64,000 nt of DNA from assembly GCA_039931675.1 (NCBI GenBank), contig JBDTRM010000023.1:1-64000 (forward strand). The letters are read 5' to 3'. The notes below the pieces were generated by a model. The model saw nothing but the letters and a program-made list of their open reading frames with translations. It ran no database searches and was not told the DNA's origin. Position 1 is the first letter of the stretch, and the number at the start of each line of letters is the position of its first letter. A program made the translations under genes and the position numbers. Below, piece by piece: positions 36,228-45,245 of this stretch. Origin of the DNA: JAEUTH01 sp039931675 (GTDB taxonomy: Bacteria; Bacteroidota; Bacteroidia; AKYH767-A; OLB10).

Positions 36228-36500
36228 ATGAAAAAACAAATTCAAATAAAAATAACCGGTAATGTTCAGGGAGTTTTCTTTCGGAATTATGCTTTGGAAA
36301 AAGCAGTTAAATCAGGTATAAAGGGATTTGTGAAAAACATGCCTGATGGTGAGGTTTATATCGAAGCTTATGGCGATGATGATGTGCTGAGTCTCTTTAT
36401 TGACTGGTGTTACACTGGCTCACCAAAAGCACAAGTTGAAAATGTTGAGGTTAAAGAAATGAATGAGATTTCAAATTTTTCTCGTTTTGAAATCCGTTAG
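36228..36500 (+). CDS. acyP: Acylphosphatase
   Basis: 90 residues, full length. It hydrolyses carboxyl-phosphate bonds. Signature GNVQGVFFRNYALEKA with the phosphate-binding Arg, and the catalytic Asn in GFVKNMPDGEVYIEAYGD. It lies 42 bases after the enoyl-CoA hydratase. Confidence 0.93.
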   Translation: MKKQIQIKITGNVQGVFFRNYALEKAVKSGIKGFVKNMPDGEVYIEAYGDDDVLSLFIDWCYTGSPKAQVENVEVKEMNEISNFSRFEIR

Positions 36501-36570
36501 TTTAGTAGTAACACGAATCTATGCAGCAAACGGGACAAATCAGCACATTATATTAGCATTAAAAAACCTT

Positions 36571-36590
36571 ATCCCGATAGCTATCGGGAT
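36571..36590. repeat. Perfect 20-bp palindrome
   Basis: ATCCCGATAGCTATCGGGAT, fully self-complementary. A related half-diverged form (CCCGACCATCGGG) is at 28798-28810. It lies just before the hairpin element at 36595. Confidence 0.8.
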
Positions 36591-36594
36591 TCTG

Positions 36595-36711
36595 AAACCT
36601 TAGTAGAAAATTGCAACCCGTTAAGGCAACCTTATCACCTTATTTTCATAAGAATATAAAAAGAAGGTAATAAGGTTTTGCAATTTGTGTTATAGTTTTC
36701 TACTAAGGTTT
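36595..36711. repeat. 117-bp MITE-like long-hairpin element
   Basis: Perfect 16-bp terminal inverted repeats AAACCTTAGTAGAAAA (36595-36610) and TTTTCTACTAAGGTTT (36696-36711), continuing inward as TTGCAA and AACCTTATCACCTT against AAGGTAATAAGGTT, so nearly the whole element folds on itself. No ORF. It occupies much of the gene-free stretch 36501-36884. Confidence 0.75.
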
Positions 36712-36850
36712 AAATTACAATCTAAGGTTAAATCAGTTGTATAAATTTATCCCGTTTCAAGTATAAATCGTGCCACCACTTACGAACATTTGTTGTTTAA
36801 AAATCATTCACAAATTATTTTTCATGACGGATTCTATATAGTGCATTATT

Positions 36851-36858
36851 TACTTTTG
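36851..36858 (+). promoter_or_regulatory. -7 promoter box (TACTTTTG) of the TonB-dependent receptor
   Basis: Matches TAnnTTTG, 26 bases before the ATG. Immediately after it the leader has GGAGT-ACAA-ACTCC, a small hairpin at the expected transcript 5' end. Confidence 0.55.
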
Positions 36859-36884
36859 GAGTACAAACTCCAAAACAAATAATT

Positions 36885-39680
36885 ATGCGCAAAATTTATT
36901 TACTACTCGCCATTCTTTTAAGTTTAACTACCGTAACCTGGTCGCAGGTAAAAGTCACAGGTACAGTAAAAGATGCTAAGGGCAGCGGTTTGCCCGGTGT
37001 AACAGTTGTTGAAAAAGGTACCAGCAATGGTACTTCTACAAAAAACGATGGAACCTATAGCCTAACAGTGCCAGGCAATGATGCAATGTTAGTGTTCTCT
37101 TACATTGGTTATCAAAAACAAGAAATTAAAGCAAGTGATGCAGGTTCAGTAACATTAACGGAAGATGCAGTTAACATTTCTGATGTGGTAATTGTTGGCT
37201 CGCGCAGAGCAGGTCGCGTAAAAACAGAAACACCTGTACCTGTTGATGTTATAAGTGTAAGCCAGGTATCGGCAACCACAGGCAGGGGCAGTGTAACTGC
37301 GCTTTTAAATTACTCGGCCCCATCATTAAACTTCAATAAGCAAAGTGGTTCTGATGGCGCTGACCATATTGACCTTGCAACATTACGTGGATTAGGACCT
37401 GATCAGACTTTGGTTTTGATCAATGGAAAACGCAGGCATCAAACGGCATTCGTATCAGTGTTTGGAACACGCGGTCGCGGAAACTCAGGAACTGACATGA
37501 GCGCAATTCCTGCATCAGCAATTGATCGTGTTGAAATTTTACGTGACGGAGCTTCAGCACAGTATGGTTCTGATGCCATAGCAGGCGTAATAAATCTTGT
37601 ACTCAAAAGAGATGTGAAAGTATTTACAGGTGATTTAAGTTACGGTGGTTATTCAGACAAAGATTTTAATCCATCATTCGATAAAAGTTTCGGGCAGTAT
37701 GAAACGGGAGATAAATTTGACGGACAAACAATTAATTTCAATGGCAATTATGGTGTGCCGCTTGGAAAGAAAGATGGATTCATAAATTTTTCTGTAAACG
37801 TAATGAACCAGACTAAAACTTTTCGCCAGGTATTAGACACTTCAAATCTTTTTACTAATGATGATGCGTTACCCATCAATCCTTATCGCAGGGCGAATGG
37901 CGATGGTTCGGTTACTGCGGGTGGAGGTTTTATAAATCTTGAATTACCTTGCGGAAGCGGGAATACCAAGGTTTACGCTTTTGGCGGATATAATTACAGT
38001 TCAAGTGATGCATTTGCATTTACAAGGAACTGGTCAGCTCGTCCGGAGCGCTTTCCAACAGATCCTAATGGTAATTTAATTTTTGTTGATGGCATCATGC
38101 ATACAACACCTGAGAATGTTGACCAGGGAATTCCCGCAGATACTTTTTTTAATCCCCACATTCAAACGCATGTGAGCGATGGTTCGCTTGCAGTTGGAGT
38201 AAATGGAAGAACAATGTCAAACTGGAATTGGGACGTAAGCAATAATACAGGCCGTAATGATTTTCATTTTTATGGTGATAAAACTTTTAATGCATCGCTT
38301 GGTTCAGGAAAGACTCATTTTGATGACGGGGGATTTTCTTTTCTGCAAAATACAACCAACGTTAACTTCACTAAGGAAATTGGAAATATAGCACAAGGTT
38401 TCAACCTCGCTTTAGGTGCAGAATACAGAATGGAGAAGTATGAACTTTATGCAGGCGAAGAAGCATCGTATAAAAATTATGATACCAGTGGTGTGAAAGC
38501 AACAGGTGCGCAAGGCTTTCCCGGTTATCAGCCGGCAGATGAAGTTACTGACAATCGTTCAACAGTTGGTGTATATATAGATGCTGAATTAGACATTACA
38601 AAAAAATGGTTGATAACCGGTGCTATACGCGCAGAAAATTACAGCGACTTTGGTTTTACTGTGAATGAAAAATTCAGCACACGTTATAAAGTGGCTGATA
38701 ACTTTAGCATCAGAGGATCAGTAAGCACAGGTTTCCGAGCACCATCCTTACAACAGATTAATTTCAGCTCCACATTTACAACTGTGCAGGGCGCTACAGT
38801 GGCCGAAGTAAAGATTGCTCCTAATTATAGTGAAATTACAAAATCAGCCGGAATCCCTGAACTCACAGAAGAGAAATCAGTAAATGCAGGAATAGGATTT
38901 ACGTATAGCCCTGTTAAAAATTTCAACATAACCGTTGACGCCTATACGGTAATGGTTAAAGACAGGGTTGTACTCTCAGGACAGTTTGATGCAAGCGATG
39001 CAACACTCGATACAAATTTTACTAATACATTAAATGCGCTGAGTGTTGCGTATGCACAATTTTTTGCAAATGCAGTAAATACTACCAACAACGGAGTTGA
39101 CATTGTTCTGGAATATAAAAAGGTAACAGAGAATAATTCATTCCGTGCAACATTAGCAGGTAACATTCAAAAAATGACTATTGATTCAATAAATGTTCCT
39201 GAAAAATTAAATGACACTGAATTGCACCGCAAAACTTTTTTAAGCGATCGCGAGCAGGCATTTATACTTGCATCGGCACCCAAAAGTAAATTTTCGTTAA
39301 GCTTAGAATATGGAATTAAAAAATTAAGTGTTGGATTACGCTTTACTTATTTTGGAGATGTAACCTTGCTTGGCTATGGTGAAGACGCACTTGGTATTGA
39401 TCCGCAAGTGCCCACCGATTTAAACGACACCGTTTATGTACCTGATAAATATGATTACAGTGGCAAATTAGTAACCGATTTATTTATCACTTACAAAATC
39501 ACAAAAGGAATTACTTTATGCGTTGGCTCTGATAATATTTTTGGAATTCATCCCGATTTTGGGGCAGTAAAAAGTGCAAAAGGCTGGGCATACAATAACG
39601 AACCTGCCGGACCATGGGATGCAGTTCAGATGGGCGGTAATGGGAGATACATTTATGCAAAGCTTGGTTTAAAGTTTTAA
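36885..39680 (+). CDS. TonB-dependent outer-membrane receptor
   Basis: 931 residues. Signal peptide ends TWSQ. A carboxypeptidase-D regulatory-like domain occupies ~22-105 (VKVTGTVKDAKGSGLPGVTVVEKG ... VFSYIGYQKQ). It is followed by a plug domain (NISDVVIVGSRRAGRVKTETPVPVDVI ... GADHIDLATLRGLGPDQTLVLINGKRR ... SAIDRVEILRDGASAQYGSDAIAGVINLV) and a beta-barrel ending in aromatic KLGLKF. No SusD-like gene follows, so this is a simple TonB receptor rather than a SusCD glycan pair; the substrate is unknown. A strong terminator follows. Confidence 0.93.
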   Translation: MRKIYLLLAILLSLTTVTWSQVKVTGTVKDAKGSGLPGVTVVEKGTSNGTSTKNDGTYSLTVPGNDAMLVFSYIGYQKQEIKASDAGSVTLTEDAVNISDVVIVGSRRAGRVKTETPVPVDVISVSQVSATTGRGSVTALLNYSAPSLNFNKQSGSDGADHIDLATLRGLGPDQTLVLINGKRRHQTAFVSVFGTRGRGNSGTDMSAIPASAIDRVEILRDGASAQYGSDAIAGVINLVLKRDVKVFTGDLSYGGYSDKDFNPSFDKSFGQYETGDKFDGQTINFNGNYGVPLGKKDGFINFSVNVMNQTKTFRQVLDTSNLFTNDDALPINPYRRANGDGSVTAGGGFINLELPCGSGNTKVYAFGGYNYSSSDAFAFTRNWSARPERFPTDPNGNLIFVDGIMHTTPENVDQGIPADTFFNPHIQTHVSDGSLAVGVNGRTMSNWNWDVSNNTGRNDFHFYGDKTFNASLGSGKTHFDDGGFSFLQNTTNVNFTKEIGNIAQGFNLALGAEYRMEKYELYAGEEASYKNYDTSGVKATGAQGFPGYQPADEVTDNRSTVGVYIDAELDITKKWLITGAIRAENYSDFGFTVNEKFSTRYKVADNFSIRGSVSTGFRAPSLQQINFSSTFTTVQGATVAEVKIAPNYSEITKSAGIPELTEEKSVNAGIGFTYSPVKNFNITVDAYTVMVKDRVVLSGQFDASDATLDTNFTNTLNALSVAYAQFFANAVNTTNNGVDIVLEYKKVTENNSFRATLAGNIQKMTIDSINVPEKLNDTELHRKTFLSDREQAFILASAPKSKFSLSLEYGIKKLSVGLRFTYFGDVTLLGYGEDALGIDPQVPTDLNDTVYVPDKYDYSGKLVTDLFITYKITKGITLCVGSDNIFGIHPDFGAVKSAKGWAYNNEPAGPWDAVQMGGNGRYIYAKLGLKF

Positions 39681-39700
39681 TGAATTTTAATCTTCAAACT

Positions 39701-39739
39701 AAAGGAGGCTGTTCTCGACTTTTGAGACAGCCTCTTTTT
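39701..39739 (+). terminator. Intrinsic terminator
   Basis: AAAGGAGGCTGTTCTC, loop, GAGACAGCCTCTTTTT; a strong stem ending the receptor transcript. Confidence 0.85.
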
Positions 39740-39942
39740 GATGAATGCGCTGTTATAAATGTACATGTTAAGTACTTATCACATTTTGAAACAATTATTA
39801 ACAAATAAAAATAAGCTAAAACACAGTTTATTGGACCTGTTAGTTTAAAGTCAACTATTATCTGAGTCAGCGATTTTTTTTTTGGGAAATAAAATTTTAA
39901 TTATCATATTGCAGTCACAAACAATTTAAACATTTAAACACT

Positions 39943-40575
39943 ATGAGAAGAACACCTAAATTTATTGCCTTGGCAATCACATCTGTGATGCTGGCAATCC
40001 AGGCACATGCGCAATCTTTTGAAGAAGGCACTAACATTATTTCTGTCGGATATGGATTTCCGAATCTCGCTAAATCTTACTTTTCCGTGTGGGATGATGC
40101 TAACCTTTATGATAGATCCTCTTTAGGAGGATTTGGCCCCCTGCACTTAAAGTTCGAACATGCTCTGAATGAAAAATTCGGAATCGGCCTAAGCCTGAAC
40201 CTTGTGTCGGCAAATGGAAAATACAGTTATGAATCTTATAATAATAACGGAGTGCTAACTGATTACACAGATGAATTTTCAATGTCCGGATGGAGTGCAC
40301 TGGCAAGATTAAACTGGCATTTCTTTAATTCCGATAAATTTGATCCATACTGGGGTTTTGGCATTGGATACAGATCGGCTAAATGGAAATATACTTATGG
40401 CGATCCGGACTATTCCACTGAAAACATTACAGCAAAAACACTGATTCCTTTAGGATTTGAAATTACAATTGGTGCACGATATTACGTTGCAGAAAATATA
40501 GGTATTTATGCAGAAACAGGACTGGCCAAATCTATTATTCAATTTGGGGTTTCCTATAAATTTGGAACAAAATAA
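39943..40575 (+). CDS. Outer-membrane beta-barrel protein
   Basis: 210 residues with a signal peptide (ends AHAQ). Alternating hydrophobic strands such as FGIGLSLNLVSANGKYSY, WSALARLNWHFF, PYWGFGIGYRSAKWKYTYG, PLGFEITIGARYYVAENIGIYAETGLAKSIIQFGVSYKFGTK fit a small 8-stranded barrel ending in a typical C-terminal strand. Function unknown. Monocistronic by its terminator. Confidence 0.78.
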   Translation: MRRTPKFIALAITSVMLAIQAHAQSFEEGTNIISVGYGFPNLAKSYFSVWDDANLYDRSSLGGFGPLHLKFEHALNEKFGIGLSLNLVSANGKYSYESYNNNGVLTDYTDEFSMSGWSALARLNWHFFNSDKFDPYWGFGIGYRSAKWKYTYGDPDYSTENITAKTLIPLGFEITIGARYYVAENIGIYAETGLAKSIIQFGVSYKFGTK

Positions 40576-40705
40576 TATTCTGACACCTTACTCCGGGGCA
40601 TATAAATATCACTATCTACAATCATTTATGATATCAACCGGAGGAGAAAGTGAGCGATGCTGATTGATAGCACGCCAAAAATAAGGTTGATGCATATAGA
40701 ATAAT

Positions 40706-40743
40706 AAAAAGTCCGCAACATTTGCGGGCTTTTCTGTTTTTTG
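40706..40743. terminator. Bidirectional intrinsic terminator between convergent genes
   Basis: AAAAAGTCCGCAA-CA-TTTGCGGGCTTTT; stem CCGCAA/TTGCGG with A-run before and T-run after, between the convergent genes ending at 40575 and 40783. Confidence 0.8.
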
Positions 40744-40782
40744 GCCTTATGAGATGTTAGCTTATTAGAATTATTATCCTTT

Positions 40783-41814
40783 TTATGGTGATGTTTTTTT
40801 AAATTTTTGAATTCTGTTACCAAGAATATCGCCAACATAAATGCTCCCTTCATTATCAATTGCAACATCATGATACCTGCATACAGTACCATCATATAAA
40901 CCGCTTCTTCCAATTAACGTGGTATGCTGTTTTGTTGAATCAAAAATGATAATGTTTGAGCCTTTTGGAATTGCCATCATTGTAAGATAATCAATTGCAA
41001 CTAAGTTGTTTTTGGACTTGTCAATTGCAAGCGAATACATTTTTCCAAAACTATCACTACTCCATTCATTCAGAAATTTTCCGTTAAAATCAAATTGCTG
41101 AATCCGGTTATTTTCTCTATCTGCTACATATACGTTTCCTTTTGCATCAACATCAATTCCATGAGGTAAATTAAACTCTCCAGGCTTATCACCTTTGCTT
41201 CCCCATTCAAATAAATATTTACCTGTTGATGAAAACTTTACAATCCTGTTGTTGCCATATCCATCGCTAACATAAAATGAACCATCAACGGCAACAGCAA
41301 CATCGGTAGGAAGATTAAAATGTGTTGAATCATTGCCTGCAACTTTTGCCTCACCTAATTTCATCAGTAGTTTTCCATCATGATTGAATTTAAAAACCTG
41401 CTGCAATGCCACATCGGTAACCCATATATTATTGTTCTTGTCAACAGTTAAGCCATGTGGCATAATAAAAAAATCAGCGCCCCAACTGTTTAATATTTTT
41501 CCGGAATTCCTATCTAACATCAAAACAGTTTTTGCAGAAATGGTGGAATCAGGCATTGGTTCACTCCATGCACGACCTGCCCTTATAAAAACAAAAATAT
41601 TTTGATTGGTATCAATGCCAATTCCTGTTGGATTGCCTAACACAAATCCATTTGGCAATTGCGGCCAGTTTTTAATCAGTTTATATTTACTGATACCGGT
41701 AACATCCTTATCAACAATTCGTTTGTCGAAGTTGCTACATCCAATAAGTCCATAAAAAGAAAATAAACATCCGATTGCAGGAAAAATAAAAACTATTATT
41801 CTCCGTAGATTCAT
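40783..41814 (-). CDS. NHL-repeat beta-propeller lipoprotein
   Basis: 343 residues with lipobox YGLIGC (Cys ~26). Five to six NHL-like blades: LNSWGADFFIMPHGLTVDKNNNIWVTDVALQQVFKFNHDG, FNLPTDVAVAVDGSFYVSDGYGNNRIVKFSSTG, FNLPHGIDVDAKGNVYVADRENNRIQQF, and so on. Such propellers bind ligands or act as lyases/peptidyl-glycine-type enzymes; no metal-site assignment is safe here. Its ATG overlaps the TGA of the S46 peptidase gene (TGATG), so the two are translationally coupled. Confidence 0.82.
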   Translation of the reverse strand: MNLRRIIVFIFPAIGCLFSFYGLIGCSNFDKRIVDKDVTGISKYKLIKNWPQLPNGFVLGNPTGIGIDTNQNIFVFIRAGRAWSEPMPDSTISAKTVLMLDRNSGKILNSWGADFFIMPHGLTVDKNNNIWVTDVALQQVFKFNHDGKLLMKLGEAKVAGNDSTHFNLPTDVAVAVDGSFYVSDGYGNNRIVKFSSTGKYLFEWGSKGDKPGEFNLPHGIDVDAKGNVYVADRENNRIQQFDFNGKFLNEWSSDSFGKMYSLAIDKSKNNLVAIDYLTMMAIPKGSNIIIFDSTKQHTTLIGRSGLYDGTVCRYHDVAIDNEGSIYVGDILGNRIQKFKKTSP

Positions 41815-44006
41815 CAGTTAACCAATTTCATTTCTTTTATCAAATGACCTGCACCGCCTAATTTATCAATGATGAATAACACATAGCGTATATCAACATT
41901 AATGCAGCGTTTTAATTTAGGATCGTAATAAATATCACCACTCATGGCTTCCCAGTTACCATCGAATGCAAGTCCGATTAATTCACCTTTTGAATTTAAA
42001 ATTCCGCTGCCGCTGTTACCGCCAGTAATATCATTGTTCGAAATAAAACCAACCTTCATAACTCCATTTTCAGCATAAGGGCCGTAATCTTTTTTCTTCC
42101 ACAACTCCACTAATTTATCAGGCACTGCATAATCAGGATTTTCGGGATCCATTTTTTCCATAATACCATCCAACGTGGTGTAGTAATTATATGACATCCC
42201 ATCAGCAGGTATATAATCTTTAATCGAACCATAAGTTAAGCGCATAGTGCTGTTAGCATCGGGATAGAAATTTTTGTCAGGACTCATTTCGCGTAAACCG
42301 GCTATCCATAGTCGTTGCAGCCTTGATAATTTAAGATCGGCAGCCGAAGCTTTTGGTGACCAGTTCGTTCTGTAATTGTTGATGATTGAAGATGCAATAA
42401 TATATGCATCGTCTTTTTTTAATTTTTTAAGTTTAGGATCATCTAAAAATGCCAGTACTTTTTCTTTGGATGAAAACATGGATTCTTCAAACAATTCATC
42501 AGCCCATTTTTCATAGCTGCCTTTGTTTTCTTTCAATTCTTCATCTATGATTGATGATTGCTGTTCAGCAGGAACTTTATCATGATAGATTTTAATTAAT
42601 GCAGCAAATAATTTCCTGTCAACATTTGCATCGTAATTTTTAAAATACTCATCAACTTCTTTTCTTAACTCATCTGTGGCCTGTTTAATTTCTTCGGGCT
42701 TTGCTTCCTTATTTTCTAACAATTTTGCAAGACCATCATAACCATAAGCATAAAACAGAATTTCAGATCCTTGCCCGATAGCTTCATTTAAGCAGGTTCG
42801 TGATAAAGCATATTTACGCGCTTCGGCATAAGCAGCAGCAATGTCATTTAACAATGTTCCATACTTTGCCTTGTGGCCTGCATCGGCATTAACCCATTTT
42901 GTAAATTGATTTTCAAGATCAAGTTTGGTTTCTACAACATGATTGCGTTTCAACTGTTTGGTTTGGCCAATAAAATATTTCCAGTAGTTTGAAGAAAGAT
43001 TATGTTTTTCCTGGTACTGAATTCTCACTTTGGCATCAGCTTCCATAGCTGCATTCATAATATCAAGTTTCTTTGTTCTGATATCAACGGTTGTTGGATT
43101 GGTTAATTCAATAGTCATTTTAATTCCTTCGCTTGTTGCAAAGCGGTCAGTGCGACCGGGAAAACCTATAATCATAGAGAAATCATCTTGCTTAACTCCA
43201 TTCATTGAAATTGGCAAATACGATTTAGGTTTATAGGCAACGTTATCCTTTGAATATTCAGCAGGGTTGTTGTCTTTATTTGCATAAATACGAAACATGC
43301 TGAAATCTCCGGTATGACGTGGCCATATCCAGTTATCCGTATCACCGCCAAAATTACCGACTGCATAAGGTGGAGTCCCAACCAAACGTATGTCGCGATA
43401 AATTTCGTAAACGAATAAATAAAACTCGCTGCCTTTGTAAAAGCCTTTAACGTCTGCCGTATAGGTTGTTCCCTCTGTTGCTTTTTTTGTTATTGCAGGA
43501 ATTGCTTTTAGAATAGCTGAATTTCGTGCGGCTTCACTCATAGTATCACTAAGATTTTTCAAAATGTCCTGCGATACATCTTCCATGCGAATCAGAAAAC
43601 GAACACCAAGCCCTTCATTCGGAAGTTCCTGTTCGCGGTTCATTGCCCAATAACCATTTTTAAGATAATCATGGTCAACAGAGCTGTGACTTTGTACAGC
43701 ATCCAATCCGCAGTGATGATTGGTAATCATCAAACCCTGATCAGAAATAACTTCGGCTGTGCAAAAACCACCGAAAGAGTTTCCGCTCACAGTGCCCATC
43801 TGAACAATAGCATCTTTAACGCACGACTTATTAATATTATAAATGTCATCAGCAGAAAGTTTAAGACCTTTGCCTTGCATTTCGGCCTCGTTAATCTGTT
43901 TGAGTTTATTGAGCAGCCACATGCCTTCGTCAGCACGTGTTACAGAAGTGCTTATTAAAAAAGCAATAACAAACAGTGAAATAATTTTTCGTGAAAGAGT
44001 TTTCAT
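41814..44006 (-). CDS. S46 family dipeptidyl peptidase (DPP7-like)
   Basis: 730 residues, the usual family length. A periplasmic serine exopeptidase releasing dipeptides for amino-acid uptake. Signal peptide ends VTRA, then DEGMWLL as in all S46 enzymes. The catalytic His is in MITNHHCGLDAVQ (~95), Asp region VGNFGGDTDNWIWPRH, and the nucleophile Ser in ITGGNSGSGILN (~650). In the following FDGNWEAMSGD the S1-pocket position is Gly, as in DPP7, whereas DPP11 has Arg there; this predicts preference for hydrophobic rather than acidic P1 residues. Coupled to the propeller gene downstream. Confidence 0.92.
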   Translation of the reverse strand: MKTLSRKIISLFVIAFLISTSVTRADEGMWLLNKLKQINEAEMQGKGLKLSADDIYNINKSCVKDAIVQMGTVSGNSFGGFCTAEVISDQGLMITNHHCGLDAVQSHSSVDHDYLKNGYWAMNREQELPNEGLGVRFLIRMEDVSQDILKNLSDTMSEAARNSAILKAIPAITKKATEGTTYTADVKGFYKGSEFYLFVYEIYRDIRLVGTPPYAVGNFGGDTDNWIWPRHTGDFSMFRIYANKDNNPAEYSKDNVAYKPKSYLPISMNGVKQDDFSMIIGFPGRTDRFATSEGIKMTIELTNPTTVDIRTKKLDIMNAAMEADAKVRIQYQEKHNLSSNYWKYFIGQTKQLKRNHVVETKLDLENQFTKWVNADAGHKAKYGTLLNDIAAAYAEARKYALSRTCLNEAIGQGSEILFYAYGYDGLAKLLENKEAKPEEIKQATDELRKEVDEYFKNYDANVDRKLFAALIKIYHDKVPAEQQSSIIDEELKENKGSYEKWADELFEESMFSSKEKVLAFLDDPKLKKLKKDDAYIIASSIINNYRTNWSPKASAADLKLSRLQRLWIAGLREMSPDKNFYPDANSTMRLTYGSIKDYIPADGMSYNYYTTLDGIMEKMDPENPDYAVPDKLVELWKKKDYGPYAENGVMKVGFISNNDITGGNSGSGILNSKGELIGLAFDGNWEAMSGDIYYDPKLKRCINVDIRYVLFIIDKLGGAGHLIKEMKLVN

Positions 44007-44176
44007 GTTTTATTTTTTAAAAAAGGATTGCAAAGAAAACTTTTTTAGTGATTGTGATTGAGGACGATTGGTTAAGGGGGTGTTAATTACAAGCCTGTTA
44101 GCTCGTTCATGTCAGCTGCTATTACTAATAATAAAAATATTAAGGCTGCGTTAAGAAGTAACAAATTCCACACTGA

Positions 44177-45148
44177 TTGAAAAACATATTTTGTAAGGCA
44201 TTATTATTTTTAGTTGTTCTGCCATCGGTATATGCTCAGCAAGTTGTAACCCTTATGCCAAAAAACGGTGATTGCAACCACCCGATACTTGTTACTGATA
44301 CAATGGTTGTTTCAAAATATTCACCTGAAGGATATGGCAACTTACTCGAAATATCAGGTAATGTGGCAAATGATGTACATTTTTTTGAACAGGAGCACAA
44401 TACTGTTTGGTATTGCTTCAGGTCCCCATGTCATGCTTCGCTGAGTTTTGAAATTATTCCTGACAGCATTAATGACGATTATGATTTTGCACTCTACCGT
44501 TGTGAAGGAGATAACTTTTGTGAAAATGTAAGAACAAAAAAAATTCTTCCCGTACGTACATGTATTTCACGAAATGACAAAAAAGGAAAAAGTGTGACAG
44601 GATTAAGCGTCAATGCAAAGCAAGATTTAATTCACTCCGGTGTAGGTAATTCATTTGCCCGTGTTATTGAAGTTAACAAAAACGATTTATATTTTTTACT
44701 TGTGGATAATGCTTACAATGCAGGAGGTGGACATATACTTAGGTTGCATTGGAAATACATTCCCCCTGCACCGCATAAATATTTACCCGGAGAGATTTTT
44801 GAATTTGAAAATATAATTTTTGAAGAAGGTACTGCAAAATTTGATAGGAATTCATTTGGTTGGTTGGATAGTCTCAGGCGTATAATGGTAAACAACCCGA
44901 ATTTAAAAATTGAAATAAGAGGACATGTTGATGGATACAGCAGTAAGAACACCGATGTTTATATGCGGGTTTCTCTGGAGCGTGCTAAGGCAGTTTACGA
45001 GTATCTGTGTCAAAATAGAATTGACAGCGCGCGAATGGTGTATAAAGGATTTGGAAATACAAGAATGAAATATGTGTATCCCGATTTTCAACCCTTTCTG
45101 CATAAAAAAAACAGAACGGTTGAAATGGTAGTGCTCTCAAATAACTAA
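44177..45148 (+). CDS. OmpA-family outer-membrane protein
   Basis: 323 residues starting at TTG; signal peptide ends VYAQ. The N-terminal part (~25-205) is a beta-rich domain common in Bacteroidota OmpA proteins (VWYCFRSPCHASLSFEIIPDSINDDYDFALYRCEGDNFCEN). The C-terminal OmpA peptidoglycan-binding domain (~215-320) has IIFEEGTAKFDRNSFGWLDSL, IEIRGHVDGYSS and RVSLERAKAVYEYL. It probably links outer membrane and cell wall. Confidence 0.85.
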   Translation: MKNIFCKALLFLVVLPSVYAQQVVTLMPKNGDCNHPILVTDTMVVSKYSPEGYGNLLEISGNVANDVHFFEQEHNTVWYCFRSPCHASLSFEIIPDSINDDYDFALYRCEGDNFCENVRTKKILPVRTCISRNDKKGKSVTGLSVNAKQDLIHSGVGNSFARVIEVNKNDLYFLLVDNAYNAGGGHILRLHWKYIPPAPHKYLPGEIFEFENIIFEEGTAKFDRNSFGWLDSLRRIMVNNPNLKIEIRGHVDGYSSKNTDVYMRVSLERAKAVYEYLCQNRIDSARMVYKGFGNTRMKYVYPDFQPFLHKKNRTVEMVVLSNN

Positions 45149-45245
45149 TCAATATAATTTTAAGCAAACCGGAGTCAAAAAAAATTCATATCACTGTTAA
45201 TGTTAACAAACACGGTGCTATCTGCTTAATCAAAGGGTAAATACA

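Noticed and set aside
36888..39680. SusC/SusD-type glycan uptake locus
   Set aside because: The receptor is a generic TonB receptor in its plug and barrel and no SusD-like lipoprotein follows; the next gene is a small beta-barrel protein.
40626..40913. 95-residue minus-strand ORF with hydrophobic stretches
   Set aside because: It covers a bidirectional terminator and overlaps the 3' end of the propeller lipoprotein gene in another frame.
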